A stretch of DNA of 64,000 bases from Chrysophaeum taylorii (lineage: Eukaryota; Sar; Pelagophyceae; Pelagomonadales; Pelagomonadaceae): NCBI GenBank assembly GCA_029834535.1, contig JAQMWT010000524.1:558001-622000 (forward strand). Reading direction: 5' to 3'. A model generated the notes under the pieces. That model saw nothing but the letters and a program-made list of their open reading frames with translations. It had not been told where the DNA came from and searched no databases. The translations under genes were made by a program, and so were the position numbers. Within the stretch, counting starts at the first letter, position 1; each line of letters starts with the position of its first letter. Positions 21,602 through 31,190 of the stretch are shown here, piece after piece.

Positions 21602-22000
21602 ATGTCTATGTCCGGCTGGGTGCGCCGTAAGGTTAAAAATTCGGACAAGTGGGTTCGGCGGTGGCTCGAGCTGAACCAGAACGTGCTCCACAGCTACCAA
21701 GCGAACCCCGCCGAGGCGCGCGAGGCGCGCGTGATGAACATGTTGGACTTGAGGAAGACGCGGGAGATAAAATTGATGCAGGACGGGACGTTTAACATTA
21801 TTCCCGAGACAACGGACCCGCACCCTGGGTATCTGATGAAGGCCGAAACTCCCGCGGAGGCGGAGGCCTGGGTGGACGCTCTCAACGCGGCGCGTTTGGC
21901 GGTGTTGGATCCGATTCCCGTTCCCCAGGTAAGCTACTGCTGCTTCTGCATCCCTATCTCCAAAGTTCCGACTGAAGACAAGCGGGCCCTCCTCCGTTAA
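21602..22000 (+). CDS. Small PH-domain protein
   Basis: 132 residues, of which about 3-98 form a pleckstrin-homology domain: 'SGWVRRKVKNSDKWVRRW' (strands 1-2), 'DGTFNIIPE' in the middle, and the C-terminal helix 'AEAEAWVDALNAAR' with the invariant Trp. PH domains bind phosphoinositides or proteins at membranes; the basic residues in the first two strands fit lipid binding, by inference. A Cys-rich tail 'YCCFCIP' could be palmitoylated. The sequence CAG|GTAAGC near 21926-21934 looks like a canonical splice donor, so the last ~24 residues may instead be the start of an intron and the true protein longer. The gene starts about 100 bp after a Gypsy LTR. Confidence 0.83.
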   Translation: MSMSGWVRRKVKNSDKWVRRWLELNQNVLHSYQANPAEAREARVMNMLDLRKTREIKLMQDGTFNIIPETTDPHPGYLMKAETPAEAEAWVDALNAARLAVLDPIPVPQVSYCCFCIPISKVPTEDKRALLR

Positions 22001-22404
22001 GCAAGACCACCACGCAAGTTTCCTTTCCTTTCCGTATCAATCTCCAATCCCATCGTCCCGACGACGAGAACACACGCCCCTCCGCCGCGTTCTCCGACCG
22101 ACTGCTTCTTTTCCTTGGGGCGGGCGGCGTCTCTCACCAGAATTACAAGCTCTGTTGCCTTTCTAGCTGTGGCTCCCTCCCGTGCTCTTAAGAACGAAAA
22201 ATATATAATCGACGTGTGCGGCGGCGGTGGCGGCGGCGGCGGCGGGTTGTGACGTCGCCAATCCTCCCCCCCTCCCATGAGAAGCACATTCCAGGAAAAT
22301 CGGAATACCTTAACGAAATTTTTAAAGGCGGTAAAAATAGACACAACATCTTGCGTACGATACATACTGCACTGTCCTAGAAGAAAAGACGGTTGATAAT
22401 AAAA
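22001..22404. other. 3' flank of the PH gene
   Basis: No gene recognised on +; a GGC-repeat tract lies near 22219-22245. If the PH gene has an intron, its last exon could be here or further on. Confidence 0.4.
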
Positions 22405-22570
22405 ATAAGGTATCGGTCAAGTTTGGTCAACGAGTTTGGTCAATTTCTTTCAAGTTTGCTCCATTTTGATGTATGTTTAAGGAAAAATTCACAAGTTTGG
22501 TCACTTTCAATAGAAGTTTGATCAGTTAAGTTTGGTCATTCCGAAGTTGCATTAAGTTTGATCAATCAAC

Positions 22571-22860
22571 CAAGTTTGATTAATACTCTTGCAAGTTTGG
22601 TCAACAAGTTTGATCACTACTCCTCAAACTTCCACGGTATTGGCCTGACCAAACATTGGCTATTTAAATCAAACTTAAGGAGGGCTTTTAAGGGGGCGCG
22701 TGAGCGCTTTTGGTGCAAGTTTGATTAATAATCTTGCAAGTTTGGCCAACAAGTTTGATCACTACTCCTCAAACTTCCACGGTATTGACCTGACCAAACA
22801 TTGGCTATTTAAATCAAACTTAAGGAGGGTTTTTAAGGGGGCGCGTGAGCTCTTTTGGTG
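22571..22860 (+). repeat. 145 bp tandem duplication
   Basis: Two adjacent copies (22571-22715 and 22716-22860), differing by a few substitutions. Each unit carries three AAGTTTG motifs and the shared segment ending GGGGGCGCGTGAGC. Confidence 0.88.
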
Positions 22861-22899
22861 CGAAAATGCTTTAAAAACGAGAGCTAGGTGCTGCAGCCA

Positions 22900-23700
22900 C
22901 GCAGAATCTAACGTGGCGTTACACGCGCGGCATGGGCACCCCCCCATGACCGCCTTAGAAGGAGGTCCATCCTAAAACAGCGCGCCGATACGCAAGGAGA
23001 GCGGGCAGCGACACGCGGCCCCGAGAGCAGATTCCCACGGCTTGGCGTACTTAAGCTGGGCCCAATCTCGTACCTTCCATCGTTCGTAGAAGCCACCCAA
23101 ACCGCGACTCACCACGGTGGTGTTGCCGTGGTCGTGCGTCATTCTTCAACAACAAGCGGACATCGGACACCAGACTTACACGGTCTGTGTGAGACGGATC
23201 ACCCCATTCTGCATCCCAAAACTCGAGAGGGAGCGCGTCTTTGATAATCGACTCGGGGTCGAGAACGCGAAACTCGACGACCTCGAGAAACTGCGCGAGC
23301 AACGCCCCTGGAGCACCCAAAGATTGTAGTCCCACACTTGTGCGGGGCCGTACAGGACCACGTTCAGGAGTTCCTCACCGTCGCGTACCCGATCCGGAGT
23401 TAGCTGTCCAGCTTGATCATGGGACGGCAACGCGAGCACGTGCCGTTACGCCAGCATAAACAACTCGCACGACCGTAAGTGAACACCTCCTTGTCATCCT
23501 CCTCCTCGCGCATCTCGACAACCCCGCCCTGCCGCAAGATCTCCTGCTGCTGCTGCACCGTCGCTGTACGAGAAAGTCGGCAAATACAAGCTGCGGCGCG
23601 AAGGGATGTCAAGACGTCGACAGGCTCGCTCCGGAAGATCGCGGACACCACCCCTGTAATTCTAACCCAGTCAGCAGTCATCAGTACGAGTCTAAAATAT
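22900..23700 (-). other. Coding-like sequence of unknown origin, frameshifted
   Basis: On the minus strand, overlapping frames at 23400-23771, 23176-23439 and 23051-23335 can be read as one damaged protein-like stretch containing 'LTPDRVRDGEELLNVVLYG' and 'FLEVVEFRVLDPESIIKDA'. I do not recognise the family. It could be a captured host gene fragment inside the repeat block, or chance. Confidence 0.25.
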
Positions 23701-23879
23701 GACAAGTTTGATGTGATCGTTCGAAATTTGATCACACCAAATTGAGTGCCTCCAAGTTTGCCCATACACACGCATCAACATGCGAATACTCGCAGAACAA
23801 CATCCACAAACAAGGCCTGCGTAAGACAACGCGGATACCACGCTGTTTCGTCGCCCAAGATTATTCGGATGCGCCTTAT

Positions 23880-24286
23880 AACTAACTAACTAACTAACTA
23901 ACTAACTTCAGACCTCTCCCGAGCATGGGAGCCAGGCCGGACCGGCAGGAGCCGGTACGGAATCACAGAGGAAAATCACGCAGTTGGGGCAGAGGCGAGG
24001 GACGAGGACGGAGTTGTTGATGGTGTACCGCCACTGCGCTCGGTCTTGTGCGAGATCGTGCAAAAGCGTCGCAGGCCGCGAACGTGTTGGTCCACGAACA
24101 ATCGACCTGTCCGTCGCGTTCTGCCCAACCGAGAAAACCCCATCCCAGCGCGGACTTTCAGAGTGCTAACCGGCCAGCCCGGGAGGCGAGCAGGCACTGT
24201 CTCACTCCGGGACGGCCGGGGCCGCCGCAGGGAGCAAGCGTGTTAGGCGCCGTCCTCCATCGCAACCAACGGTTAGCGATCGCAGG
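23880..24286 (-). mobile_element. SINE-like element, copy 2 (perfect 14 bp TSD)
   Basis: Reverse-oriented copy of the family, starting on + with the (CTAA)n tail and ending at the head sequence. It is flanked by the perfect direct repeat CGGATGCGCCTTAT at 23866-23879 and 24287-24300, the clearest insertion footprint in the window. Confidence 0.88.
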
Positions 24287-24300
24287 CGGATGCGCCTTAT

Positions 24301-25075
24301 TAGTTCGATGTTTATGACAGACTACAGCGAACGATCCCGGTTCGTCATCTCGTGCCTTTAGCGGATGACATTGTTGCAGATTTGTGTATCAAACGCATAT
24401 GCCGAGAAGAGCCGCCTGACTTGCCCTCCACAAAGCCCTTGATGAGGACCGACACGGCGTCGCAGAAGTGCTTCGCGCGATAGCAGGATGCGCGATAGCA
24501 GGATCTTTGTCGGCAAGAAGGTTCGGAGCAGGTGTGCCTTTTAGCACACGTGACGGTATTGTCTACTTGCACATCACAACGAGCAGCACGCACATAAAAG
24601 CTGCATCTTGCATAAAGCACTTGAACGACTGCGCTGTCGCGTTGTAGACCATGTCGTACACGCCGTCAACTCGCCACCCGCGTAGAACATCATCTGCTGC
24701 AAGTCGGCCTCGAGAACACACATGCTGAACTTGGCATCTTGGTTAGATCGAGTAAAGTGGACTACCCTCGTCTTTTTTGCGCGCTCTGTGCTGCGACAGA
24801 GTACTCGGCGATCTCTCATAGTCGTTTAGCTTCGTCTGGGCACGCGACTTCTTATTTTCTTTCTCGGCGTCGTGGTCAACCGACGTCGGCGTGTTACCAC
24901 CACGCTAAGCTCGACCTGAGCGACGAAACCCGCGTCGATACCGTGTTCGTTTCGAAGTCGAAGGACGCTCCGGAGTCTCAGTACGACATGCAGAACCGCT
25001 GCTGAAAGCTTGATGGCGGCCCTTGTTTTGTCAGTGAACCCTATACGTTATAATAAGCCTTATTAGATCGATACA
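24301..25075. other. Intergenic region, no recognisable gene
   Basis: Short frames only (up to 91 codons). A small duplication 'GCGCGATAGCAGGAT' occurs near 24476-24503. No domain or RNA gene seen. Confidence 0.4.
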
Positions 25076-26629
25076 TTAGGGTTTGAGCCGAATTCTGTCG
25101 AGGAGGCGCCAGTGTTCCCAGGGGTGCATGATGGAGTTGGCCGTGATGAGGCCCGAGGCGGCGACGGCCGGGACACCGATGCCGGGGAAGGTGGAGTCGC
25201 CGCAGAGGAAGAGGCCGGAGATGGGGGTTTTGTGTCCCATGAGCTGGTTGGGAGCCTTGAGAAAGGCGCCGTAGGTGCCGCGGTGGCGGTTGAGAAAGCG
25301 TCGGTGCGTGAGGGGTGTGGCGGCAAATTGGAGTTGGACGCGGGCCCGGACGTCGGGGATGTAGGCCTCGATCGCGCGCCAGAGGACGTCGACGGCCCGA
25401 GCTTTGGCGAGTTGGTAGTCAGACGAGGAGTCGAGCCAAGGGTCGAAGGGCTCGGTCGCCGGAACGTAGGCGTGGACGACGTGCTTACCGGGAGGGGCGA
25501 GGGTCGGATCGAGCTTGGAGGCGACAGAAACGAGCGCGAGATTTCGGGGTTTTTTGACGTCCCAATCGGCGAGCGACGCCCATTGCGGCGGAATACTTTC
25601 GTCGATGCCTCGGGCGTCTATGCCGAGGTGCAGGTGCAAGAACGAGGGACAGGGCTCGGGGAGGAGAGAGTCCAAGTAGCCCGCGAGCTCGGGGGCGAGG
25701 GTCCGCGCCGTCCAGGGGTCGGCGTTGCACGCGACGACGGGTGCTCTGATTTCGAGACCCCGAGCGACGACTCCGACCGCGCGGTCGTTTTCGACGATGA
25801 TCCGGTCCACTCTACACCGCGTGCGGATCTCGCCGTTGTGTTTTTCGATACCTCGCGCGAGCGCGTCGACGATACCTTTGGATCCTCCAACAGGATAGTC
25901 CAACGTCGAGCCCTCGGCGTAAAAATCGGCCAGCATGTACGCCATCAGAGTGGTCGGGGCCTCGCCGGTGGTCGTTCCTTGGAGCAAGAAGCAGATCATG
26001 TCGAGCCAGCGAAGAATAAAGGGGTCTCTGATCCCCTCCTCGTCCAACAGGTCTTTAAAGGGTCCCGATAGCTTCGGACCTCCGCCGCGCGAAAGCACGT
26101 TCGAGAGCGGGCCAAAGTACCTGAGACCGAGCGTCGCGGCGGCGAACGCGTCTTCGCGCACCGCGGCCGCCGGGAGCCCGAAGATAGCCTCGCCGAGCGG
26201 CAGGACGCGCCGCATGAGCCGCCGCCACTCATCGACGGCCTTGGGTCCGCCGTACTTCGGAAGAATCCGCTCGGCAAAGTCTTTCGGCCCGACAGCGGCC
26301 GCGAACTTTCCCTCGGGCAGCTGTGTCCCCCACCGGTCGTAACACACCCACTCCGGCTCCTCCCCGATCATCTGGAACACGTGCTTGAGGGGATTCGGAG
26401 ACCCGGCCGGCGAGAGCCCTGCGTACAGCGACGGTCCGCTCTCGAAGTGGAACCCCTCGCGCACCCACTCGTGTGCGCACCCCCCGATCGCGTCGTGCGC
26501 CTCGAGGACAAGGACGCGCCGACCCGTCGCGGCGAGCACGCTCCCGCACGACAGCCCGCCGATCCCGCTCCCGACGACGATGGCGTCGTACGCGCGTGCA
26601 GTTGCGGCCAACGACAACAACTGCAGCAT
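25076..26629 (-). CDS. Carotenoid isomerase (CRTISO)-like / phytoene-desaturase-family FAD oxidoreductase
   Basis: A 517-residue frame with a complete FAD/NAD(P)-linked amine-oxidase fold. The N-terminal dinucleotide-binding motif 'VVGSGIGGLSCGSVLAATGR' (about 18-37) is followed by 'VLVLEAHDAIGGCAHEW', and the C-terminal FAD block reads 'GLFLCGDSTFPGIGVPAVAA' (about 469-488). These blocks and the length fit the CRTISO/CrtH and retinol-saturase-like branch, which isomerises or reduces polyene chains; a plastid carotenoid role is inferred. The first residues ('MLQLLSLAATARAYDAIV') look like a short leader whose end merges with the first beta strand, so a longer targeting exon upstream is possible. 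The gene is intact with no odd residues at the FAD motifs. A LINE-like insertion lies 24 bp upstream of the start. Confidence 0.88.
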   Translation of the reverse strand: MLQLLSLAATARAYDAIVVGSGIGGLSCGSVLAATGRRVLVLEAHDAIGGCAHEWVREGFHFESGPSLYAGLSPAGSPNPLKHVFQMIGEEPEWVCYDRWGTQLPEGKFAAAVGPKDFAERILPKYGGPKAVDEWRRLMRRVLPLGEAIFGLPAAAVREDAFAAATLGLRYFGPLSNVLSRGGGPKLSGPFKDLLDEEGIRDPFILRWLDMICFLLQGTTTGEAPTTLMAYMLADFYAEGSTLDYPVGGSKGIVDALARGIEKHNGEIRTRCRVDRIIVENDRAVGVVARGLEIRAPVVACNADPWTARTLAPELAGYLDSLLPEPCPSFLHLHLGIDARGIDESIPPQWASLADWDVKKPRNLALVSVASKLDPTLAPPGKHVVHAYVPATEPFDPWLDSSSDYQLAKARAVDVLWRAIEAYIPDVRARVQLQFAATPLTHRRFLNRHRGTYGAFLKAPNQLMGHKTPISGLFLCGDSTFPGIGVPAVAASGLITANSIMHPWEHWRLLDRIRLKP

Positions 26630-26652
26630 GATGCCGAGACAGAGGGTTTCCT

Positions 26653-27700
26653 AACTACTAATCGACAGATGTTTGTCTGTTTGTTTGTCTGTTTGTCTGT
26701 TTGTCTGTCTTTATATGTCGACTGCTAAGAGGGGGGGGGGTGTGTGGGGAGCATGAAGGATGTGGGTGGGTTTGTGGGGTATGAGGGATGTCTGTCTTTA
26801 AATGTCGACTGCTAAGAGGGGGGGTTGGGTGTGGGGAGCATGATGGATGTGGGTGGGTTTGTGGTATGAGGGATGTGCCTGACGGGCGGAGATAAGTACG
26901 CGGGACCTAGTCGGGGTCATCGCCGAGGCGTGGGGCAGGCGAAGAGAGGACGGGCCCCGCACGTAGGTCGTACGCATGCTGCCGCCGGACGTATGTGCGA
27001 CGAAGGGTGACGTCCTGCTGGGATCGGGCGGCCTGGGCGGGGTTCCCCGAGGCGGCGACATGGGTGAGGGCGGTGAGGGCACAGCGAGCCCGGCCTAATG
27101 CGTTGGCGATCCCCCACTCACGGTAGATGCGGCGAGTTTGGGCCGCCTTTGCCTCTGTGAAGTTGGCGCAGCCGCTTGTCACCCAGGTTCGCGCAACGAT
27201 GCGCTCTGCGCATGTTTGGGCGAGAGCGTGGCACGCCGCGCTGGCCTCACCGAAGGCACCAAAGACGAGGCCGGCGACGGTGCCGTAGCTACGTAGCCGC
27301 TGTTCGACAGGGCCCAAGAAGCCAGGCGGTGGTGCTGTACCCGGCAGGGGGATGATGGCGTCGATGCCGCGGACGTGAGCGAGGTATTCGGAGTGGACTT
27401 GCGCTGCGCGCCGATCGACAGGCGACGGGTGGGAGGGATGGAGGGCGTGGGCGGTGTACAACGAACCCCAAGCGAGGGTTTTGATGTCGTAGAGTTGCTC
27501 CTTGTTGTCGAGCGTGGTGAGGATGTCTGGAACGACTTGACGTCGGGCGAGATTGCCTCGGTACCGGCCGTAGAGGCGCGTGCGAATGGTAGGGGCGACG
27601 ACGTCAGCAAAGATGCCGAAAACCTCGGACAGGGCTGGGATGCCGGCCTCTTTGACGCTGCCGTGGACGCAGTCGAGCTGGCCGTCATGCCAGGTGGGTT
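26653..27700 (-). mobile_element. LINE-like retrotransposon, 5'-truncated
   Basis: Read on the minus strand: an ORF C-terminal part (27.69 to 26.91 kb, in two overlapping frames) with 'EVFGIFADVVAPTIRTRLY', 'RLRSYGTVAGLVFGAFGEAS' and the end 'SSPAPRLGDDPD', then a non-coding 3' part, the conserved 3' end 'CTCTTAGCAGTCGACAT' near 26716-26732, and a (GACA/AACA)n tail to about 26672. Part of the 3' end is duplicated (26.71-26.80 kb). The same ORF is at 40.38-40.85 kb and as fragments elsewhere. Variable 5' truncation with a fixed 3' end and TSDs at other copies fit a non-LTR retrotransposon; RT or endonuclease motifs are absent because of truncation. Confidence 0.6.
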
Positions 27701-28687
27701 GTCTGTCCCTCGATTTAGGGTAAGGATCAGGTAGGCGCGAGAGTAAGGATCAGGTAGGCGCGAGAGCCAGACAGTGATCCTCCAAGCCGTCTACGGCGAC
27801 CTCGCAGACTATTTCCACGACCCGCGGCGGCTCTTTCAGCGCGCCATTCTCACGCCCCGTCGAAACGATGTTGTCGATGCTGACAACGCGCGCATGACCG
27901 CGGCCTTTTTTTCCCGGAGACGAGGCGTCGGAGTTCTTTTCGGCTGACTAGGCTGGGTCGGAAGACGACGCCTCGCTCTTTATAGTCGAGTTTTCAACTC
28001 CCTGACAACCAACGGCATGCTGACTTTGATCGCGAGGTTAAAGTCTTCGCAACCTCGACCCGTCGCACGGCCTCTGCAACGGCACCGGATACATCATCGA
28101 TCGCGTCGTGTCACCGAGGCTCCTCCAACCTGTATCCCTTAAGGTCCGCCTACGCCAAACGATCAACAAGAGCCAGGACCAGACGCCCCGCGAGGTCGGC
28201 GTCCTCTTGCCCACAAGCCCGTCTTCTGCCACGTCCAGCTCTACGTGGCTCTCTGTCGATCGGCATCCCTGAGGATATACTCATCTGGGTCGACGACTCC
28301 ACCCTACCCCACACGTGCTGCGCAATACCGATAAGCCCCCTTTCCGGCGTCTACACGCGCACTGTAGGTGAACTTACTGGGACCACGTGAACTTACTGGG
28401 GTTTGAGATTGGGACTAGGTGAACTGAGTGACCAGGTGAAACTGGGACCAGGTGAACATACTGGGGTTTTTAGAGTAAAGGGTTTTTAGAGTAAACTCAA
28501 AGGTTGGTGGCGCGTGCGGATCAAAGCAGCTTATATTGGCGGAGGCGAGAGCGACGAGCTCAAAGGAGTTGGTGTGAGCTAGGTGAACTTACTGACCAGG
28601 TGAACTTATACGAAACTTACTGGGACCAGACCTGAACTTACTAGGGTTAGAGATTGGGACTAGGTGAACTTACTGGCCTGCACTTGT
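27701..28687 (+). mobile_element. Helitron-like remnant with PIF1-helicase C-terminus
   Basis: Frames on + carry the C-terminal half of a PIF1/RecD-type helicase as found in Helitrons: 'YFHDPRRLFQRAILTPRRND' (near 27810-27869), 'VFNSLTTNGM' (near 27990), 'SLRNLDPSHGLCNGTG' (near 28045-28090) and 'RLRQTINKSQDQTPREVGVL' (near 28145-28205). At least two frameshifts and stops break it. After the helicase come repeated GTGAACTTACTGG motifs. The whole segment recurs at 56523-57648 and both copies end at GGCCTGCACTTGT, after which the sequences differ. A Helitron 3' CTRR end was not identified, so the class rests on the helicase. Confidence 0.65.
28371..28687 (+). repeat. GTGAACTTACTGG motif cluster
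   Basis: About ten degenerate copies of (G)TGAACTTACTGG/GGACCAGGTGAA in 300 bp, shared with 57336-57648. Confidence 0.8.
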
Positions 28688-28703
28688 CGGGTCGTAACCG
28701 CCG

Positions 28704-30434
28704 ATGCGACGGCCCCTGTCAGCAGCAGCAGGAGCGGCGGCAAGAGGGCGTCGGCGACCCTGCAGCGCGTCCACCGAGGCCGTGGGGCTGGGGAGCGTGC
28801 TGGCAGAGCTCCGGAGCCATCTCGACGCCGCGCACCGCCTCGGAGAGCTCCGCCGTTCGCTGAGCCTCGAGATGAAACGGCGCGACATTGGCATCGGGGA
28901 CATGTTCGCGGTCGTCGACACCAACGGGTCCTGGTCCCTCGACGCCGCCGAGCTCCACGAAATGGCCTCGCACCTCGGCATCGAGACGAGACTCGCAGAC
29001 CTCGAAACCCTCGTCGCAGAGGTCGGCGGAGGTCGAAACGAACTCGACGTCGAGCGCTTCGTTCTTTGGTTCCACGACGACTCGACGCGAGACTTTTCGG
29101 ACGCTTCGCTCCTGGCCCTCGACGCGGCTCTTTTTGACCCCGAGGTCAGACTACTGGCTGACGCCCTCTGGGAGCTGGCCGACGTCGACGCCTCGGGCTC
29201 TCTCCGACGCGAAGAGTACCTGAGCCTCTCGGTGCATCTCCAACGCGCGCTCCACGGCGACGCGTCGGATCAGGTGGCCGACCGCGACTGGGACGAGGAC
29301 CGCCGCGGATCGGACGCCGTCGACCGCCGCCGCTTTGACCTTTCTCTCCTCCAGCTTGCTACCGCGTGGCGAGCCGACGCCGGCGACGCCGCCTTTGCCG
29401 CCGCCCTCGCCAAAGAACGCGACCGCCGCGGCACGCCGCCGACATCCAACGACGCCGAGCCGAGAGCCCTCGCCGCCGCCACCGCCGTCACCCTCCGATG
29501 GCTCCTCGACGCCGTCTCCGTCTACGACGACGCCCAACGCAGGAGGGTCTGGCGCCGCAGACAACCGGAGGACCTCGACGACGACCGCCGAAGCAATCGT
29601 GATGATGTCGAAGATGAGCCCGAAGAAGGGTTTGTTTTTCACGACAACAAAGAACAACAGGAAGAGGAAGAAGAGGAAAAGTCGGCACAATCCGACACTA
29701 CGTCTTCTTCGCGCGGTGCTCCAGACGGCGCAACCCAGAGGCCCGTGCCAGCGCCGAGCCCCGTGGTAGTGCCCGTGGTAGTGCCCGTCGTCGTCAAGCC
29801 CCCGTCTCCCCGCGCAATCGAACGCGAGCTGATGATTTCTTTGGTGCCGCGACGCTCGGAGCCTGTGCCGGCCGAGCTCGCTGCGTGCCTGCCTTACTGC
29901 GACTCGACGCAAGCGACGCCCCGAGACCCCCTTCCCCGACTCGTGCCGTGGCCCACGCCCGTAGATGACGCCCTCGAGCACCCCGCGCTCCTCCCTTCCG
30001 AGGCCGAGCAGTGGCCTCCCCCAGAGAAAGAGAAAGAGAAAGAGAAAGAAGAAGAAGAAGAAGAAGCCCCCCACGTCGAGGAGGAGCCATCCGACAAGGA
30101 CTTCGAACCCGAGGCGATCATCGTCTTCAACCGCGACATTCGCGAGCCAGGCCTGGCCGTGGGTTACGCCGAGCCACGGCGGTGGTCGACGATACCCCTG
30201 TCGCCTCCTAGGGAGCGACGGGCTCATTGCCCGGGTGAGTTGGTCTCGGGTGCCGTCCCGCGGAGCGTTGACGCGCTCGACGAATTGTTGCTTGCTGCCC
30301 GGCAAACCGAGCCACAACGGAAGCAGCCGATCAAGACAAAGCATCAAACGCCGCCAAAGCGTCGACTCACCCCGACACCAATGCAGCGAACAGCTGCGCT
30401 CGTCCTCATCAGTCGCAGTCTCCCCGCGCTTTAA
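28704..30434 (+). CDS. EF-hand protein with acidic and Pro-rich C-terminal region
   Basis: A 576-residue frame. Two canonical EF-hand loops are visible: D72-x-N74-x-S76...E83 ('DTNGSWSLDAAE') and D160-x-D162-x-S164...E171 ('DVDASGSLRREE'), each flanked by helices, so Ca2+ binding is likely. The C-terminal half is low complexity: Glu runs, Val/Pro repeats ('VVVPVVVPVVV'), KE repeats and a basic tail. No other domain is recognised. The first Met (28704) lies 16 bp after the Helitron-like segment ends; the first 25 residues are Ala/Arg-rich and poorly informative, so the true start could be the Met at 28872 or upstream exons may have been lost. The role is unknown; EF-hand regulators or cytoskeletal/ciliary proteins are options. 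Confidence 0.72.
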   Translation: MRRPLSAAAGAAARGRRRPCSASTEAVGLGSVLAELRSHLDAAHRLGELRRSLSLEMKRRDIGIGDMFAVVDTNGSWSLDAAELHEMASHLGIETRLADLETLVAEVGGGRNELDVERFVLWFHDDSTRDFSDASLLALDAALFDPEVRLLADALWELADVDASGSLRREEYLSLSVHLQRALHGDASDQVADRDWDEDRRGSDAVDRRRFDLSLLQLATAWRADAGDAAFAAALAKERDRRGTPPTSNDAEPRALAAATAVTLRWLLDAVSVYDDAQRRRVWRRRQPEDLDDDRRSNRDDVEDEPEEGFVFHDNKEQQEEEEEEKSAQSDTTSSSRGAPDGATQRPVPAPSPVVVPVVVPVVVKPPSPRAIERELMISLVPRRSEPVPAELAACLPYCDSTQATPRDPLPRLVPWPTPVDDALEHPALLPSEAEQWPPPEKEKEKEKEEEEEEAPHVEEEPSDKDFEPEAIIVFNRDIREPGLAVGYAEPRRWSTIPLSPPRERRAHCPGELVSGAVPRSVDALDELLLAARQTEPQRKQPIKTKHQTPPKRRLTPTPMQRTAALVLISRSLPAL

Positions 30435-31138
30435 TCAAAGTGGGATTCCGACGACAATGCCCTTACTTAGAGTGTGCTCCCCTCCCGAGAGCGCTTTCTA
30501 CTTTTTGGCGGGTAAATTCCTTCTTCGCGGCACCCCGCCGCTCACCTCGCGGTCCACCATGTTTTTTTTCTCGATGGTTGTGTGTTTCGTGACGCAGGGA
30601 TTCGACGCGACCTCGGAGTCTGCGACCTCTTCGTTCTATCGTTGTCCCCGCGTGGGCGCTATAGCGAGCGCGACGGCGCGCCATCCTCGTTGGACTCGAT
30701 CGTCCACGGAACGAAGCTCTGCATACATCCTTAACCTTAGGTTCCACTTTCCACGTCGTGCGGAAAACGTCTGGCGACGACATAATCGGTTGCGCCATTG
30801 GTACAGTTGTGACACCAACTTCCCAGACGGTCATCATACATAGGGAACTACGGCGAAGCACGTGGTCAAGTGATAGCGCCACCTGCGATGCCAAAAGCAT
30901 GGCGGCTCGAGCTCGTGGGAGCTCGCGCAAGGTTAAAGCGCCAGCGGTGCAGACACGGATTTCTATCTCACTACTCACTTTGGTCTTCCACAACCCACCA
31001 GGGCTTTGAACGCGCTTGAACTCCCTCCCTCTCAGAGACGGTGGTACTAGAATAGTGCCGCGAGAGGCCTACCAGATCGGAGCTCGAGGCCAACACGCAG
31101 CGCTCAGCTCCCAAGTCTGCAACGCGATTCGACGAGGA

Positions 31139-31140
31139 TA

Positions 31141-31188
<48 letters not shown>

Positions 31189-31190
31189 GA
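31139..31190. repeat. (TTTC)n microsatellite
   Basis: About 12 near-perfect TTTC units read directly. Confidence 0.92.

Larger units (their letters stand above)
22405..23760. repeat. AAGTTTGRTCA-rich repeat block, possible unknown transposon
   Basis: About a dozen copies of AAGTTTG(G/A)TCA-like motifs crowd 22413-22760, and three more relatives appear at 23700-23755. Between them (22.9-23.7 kb) lies sequence without the motif. Motif arrays at two ends resemble subterminal repeats of a DNA transposon, but no terminal inverted repeats or TSD could be confirmed. Confidence 0.5.

Noticed and set aside
22571-22860. CRISPR-like repeat array
   Set aside because: Only two 145 bp units with no spacers; a simple tandem duplication in a eukaryotic genome.
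25112-26071. 319-codon open frame antisense to the CRTISO-like gene
   Set aside because: Shadow of an intact enzyme gene; no domain.
29151-30347. 398-codon open frame antisense to the EF-hand gene
   Set aside because: Its Phe/Leu runs are the complement of Glu/Lys codons in the real gene.
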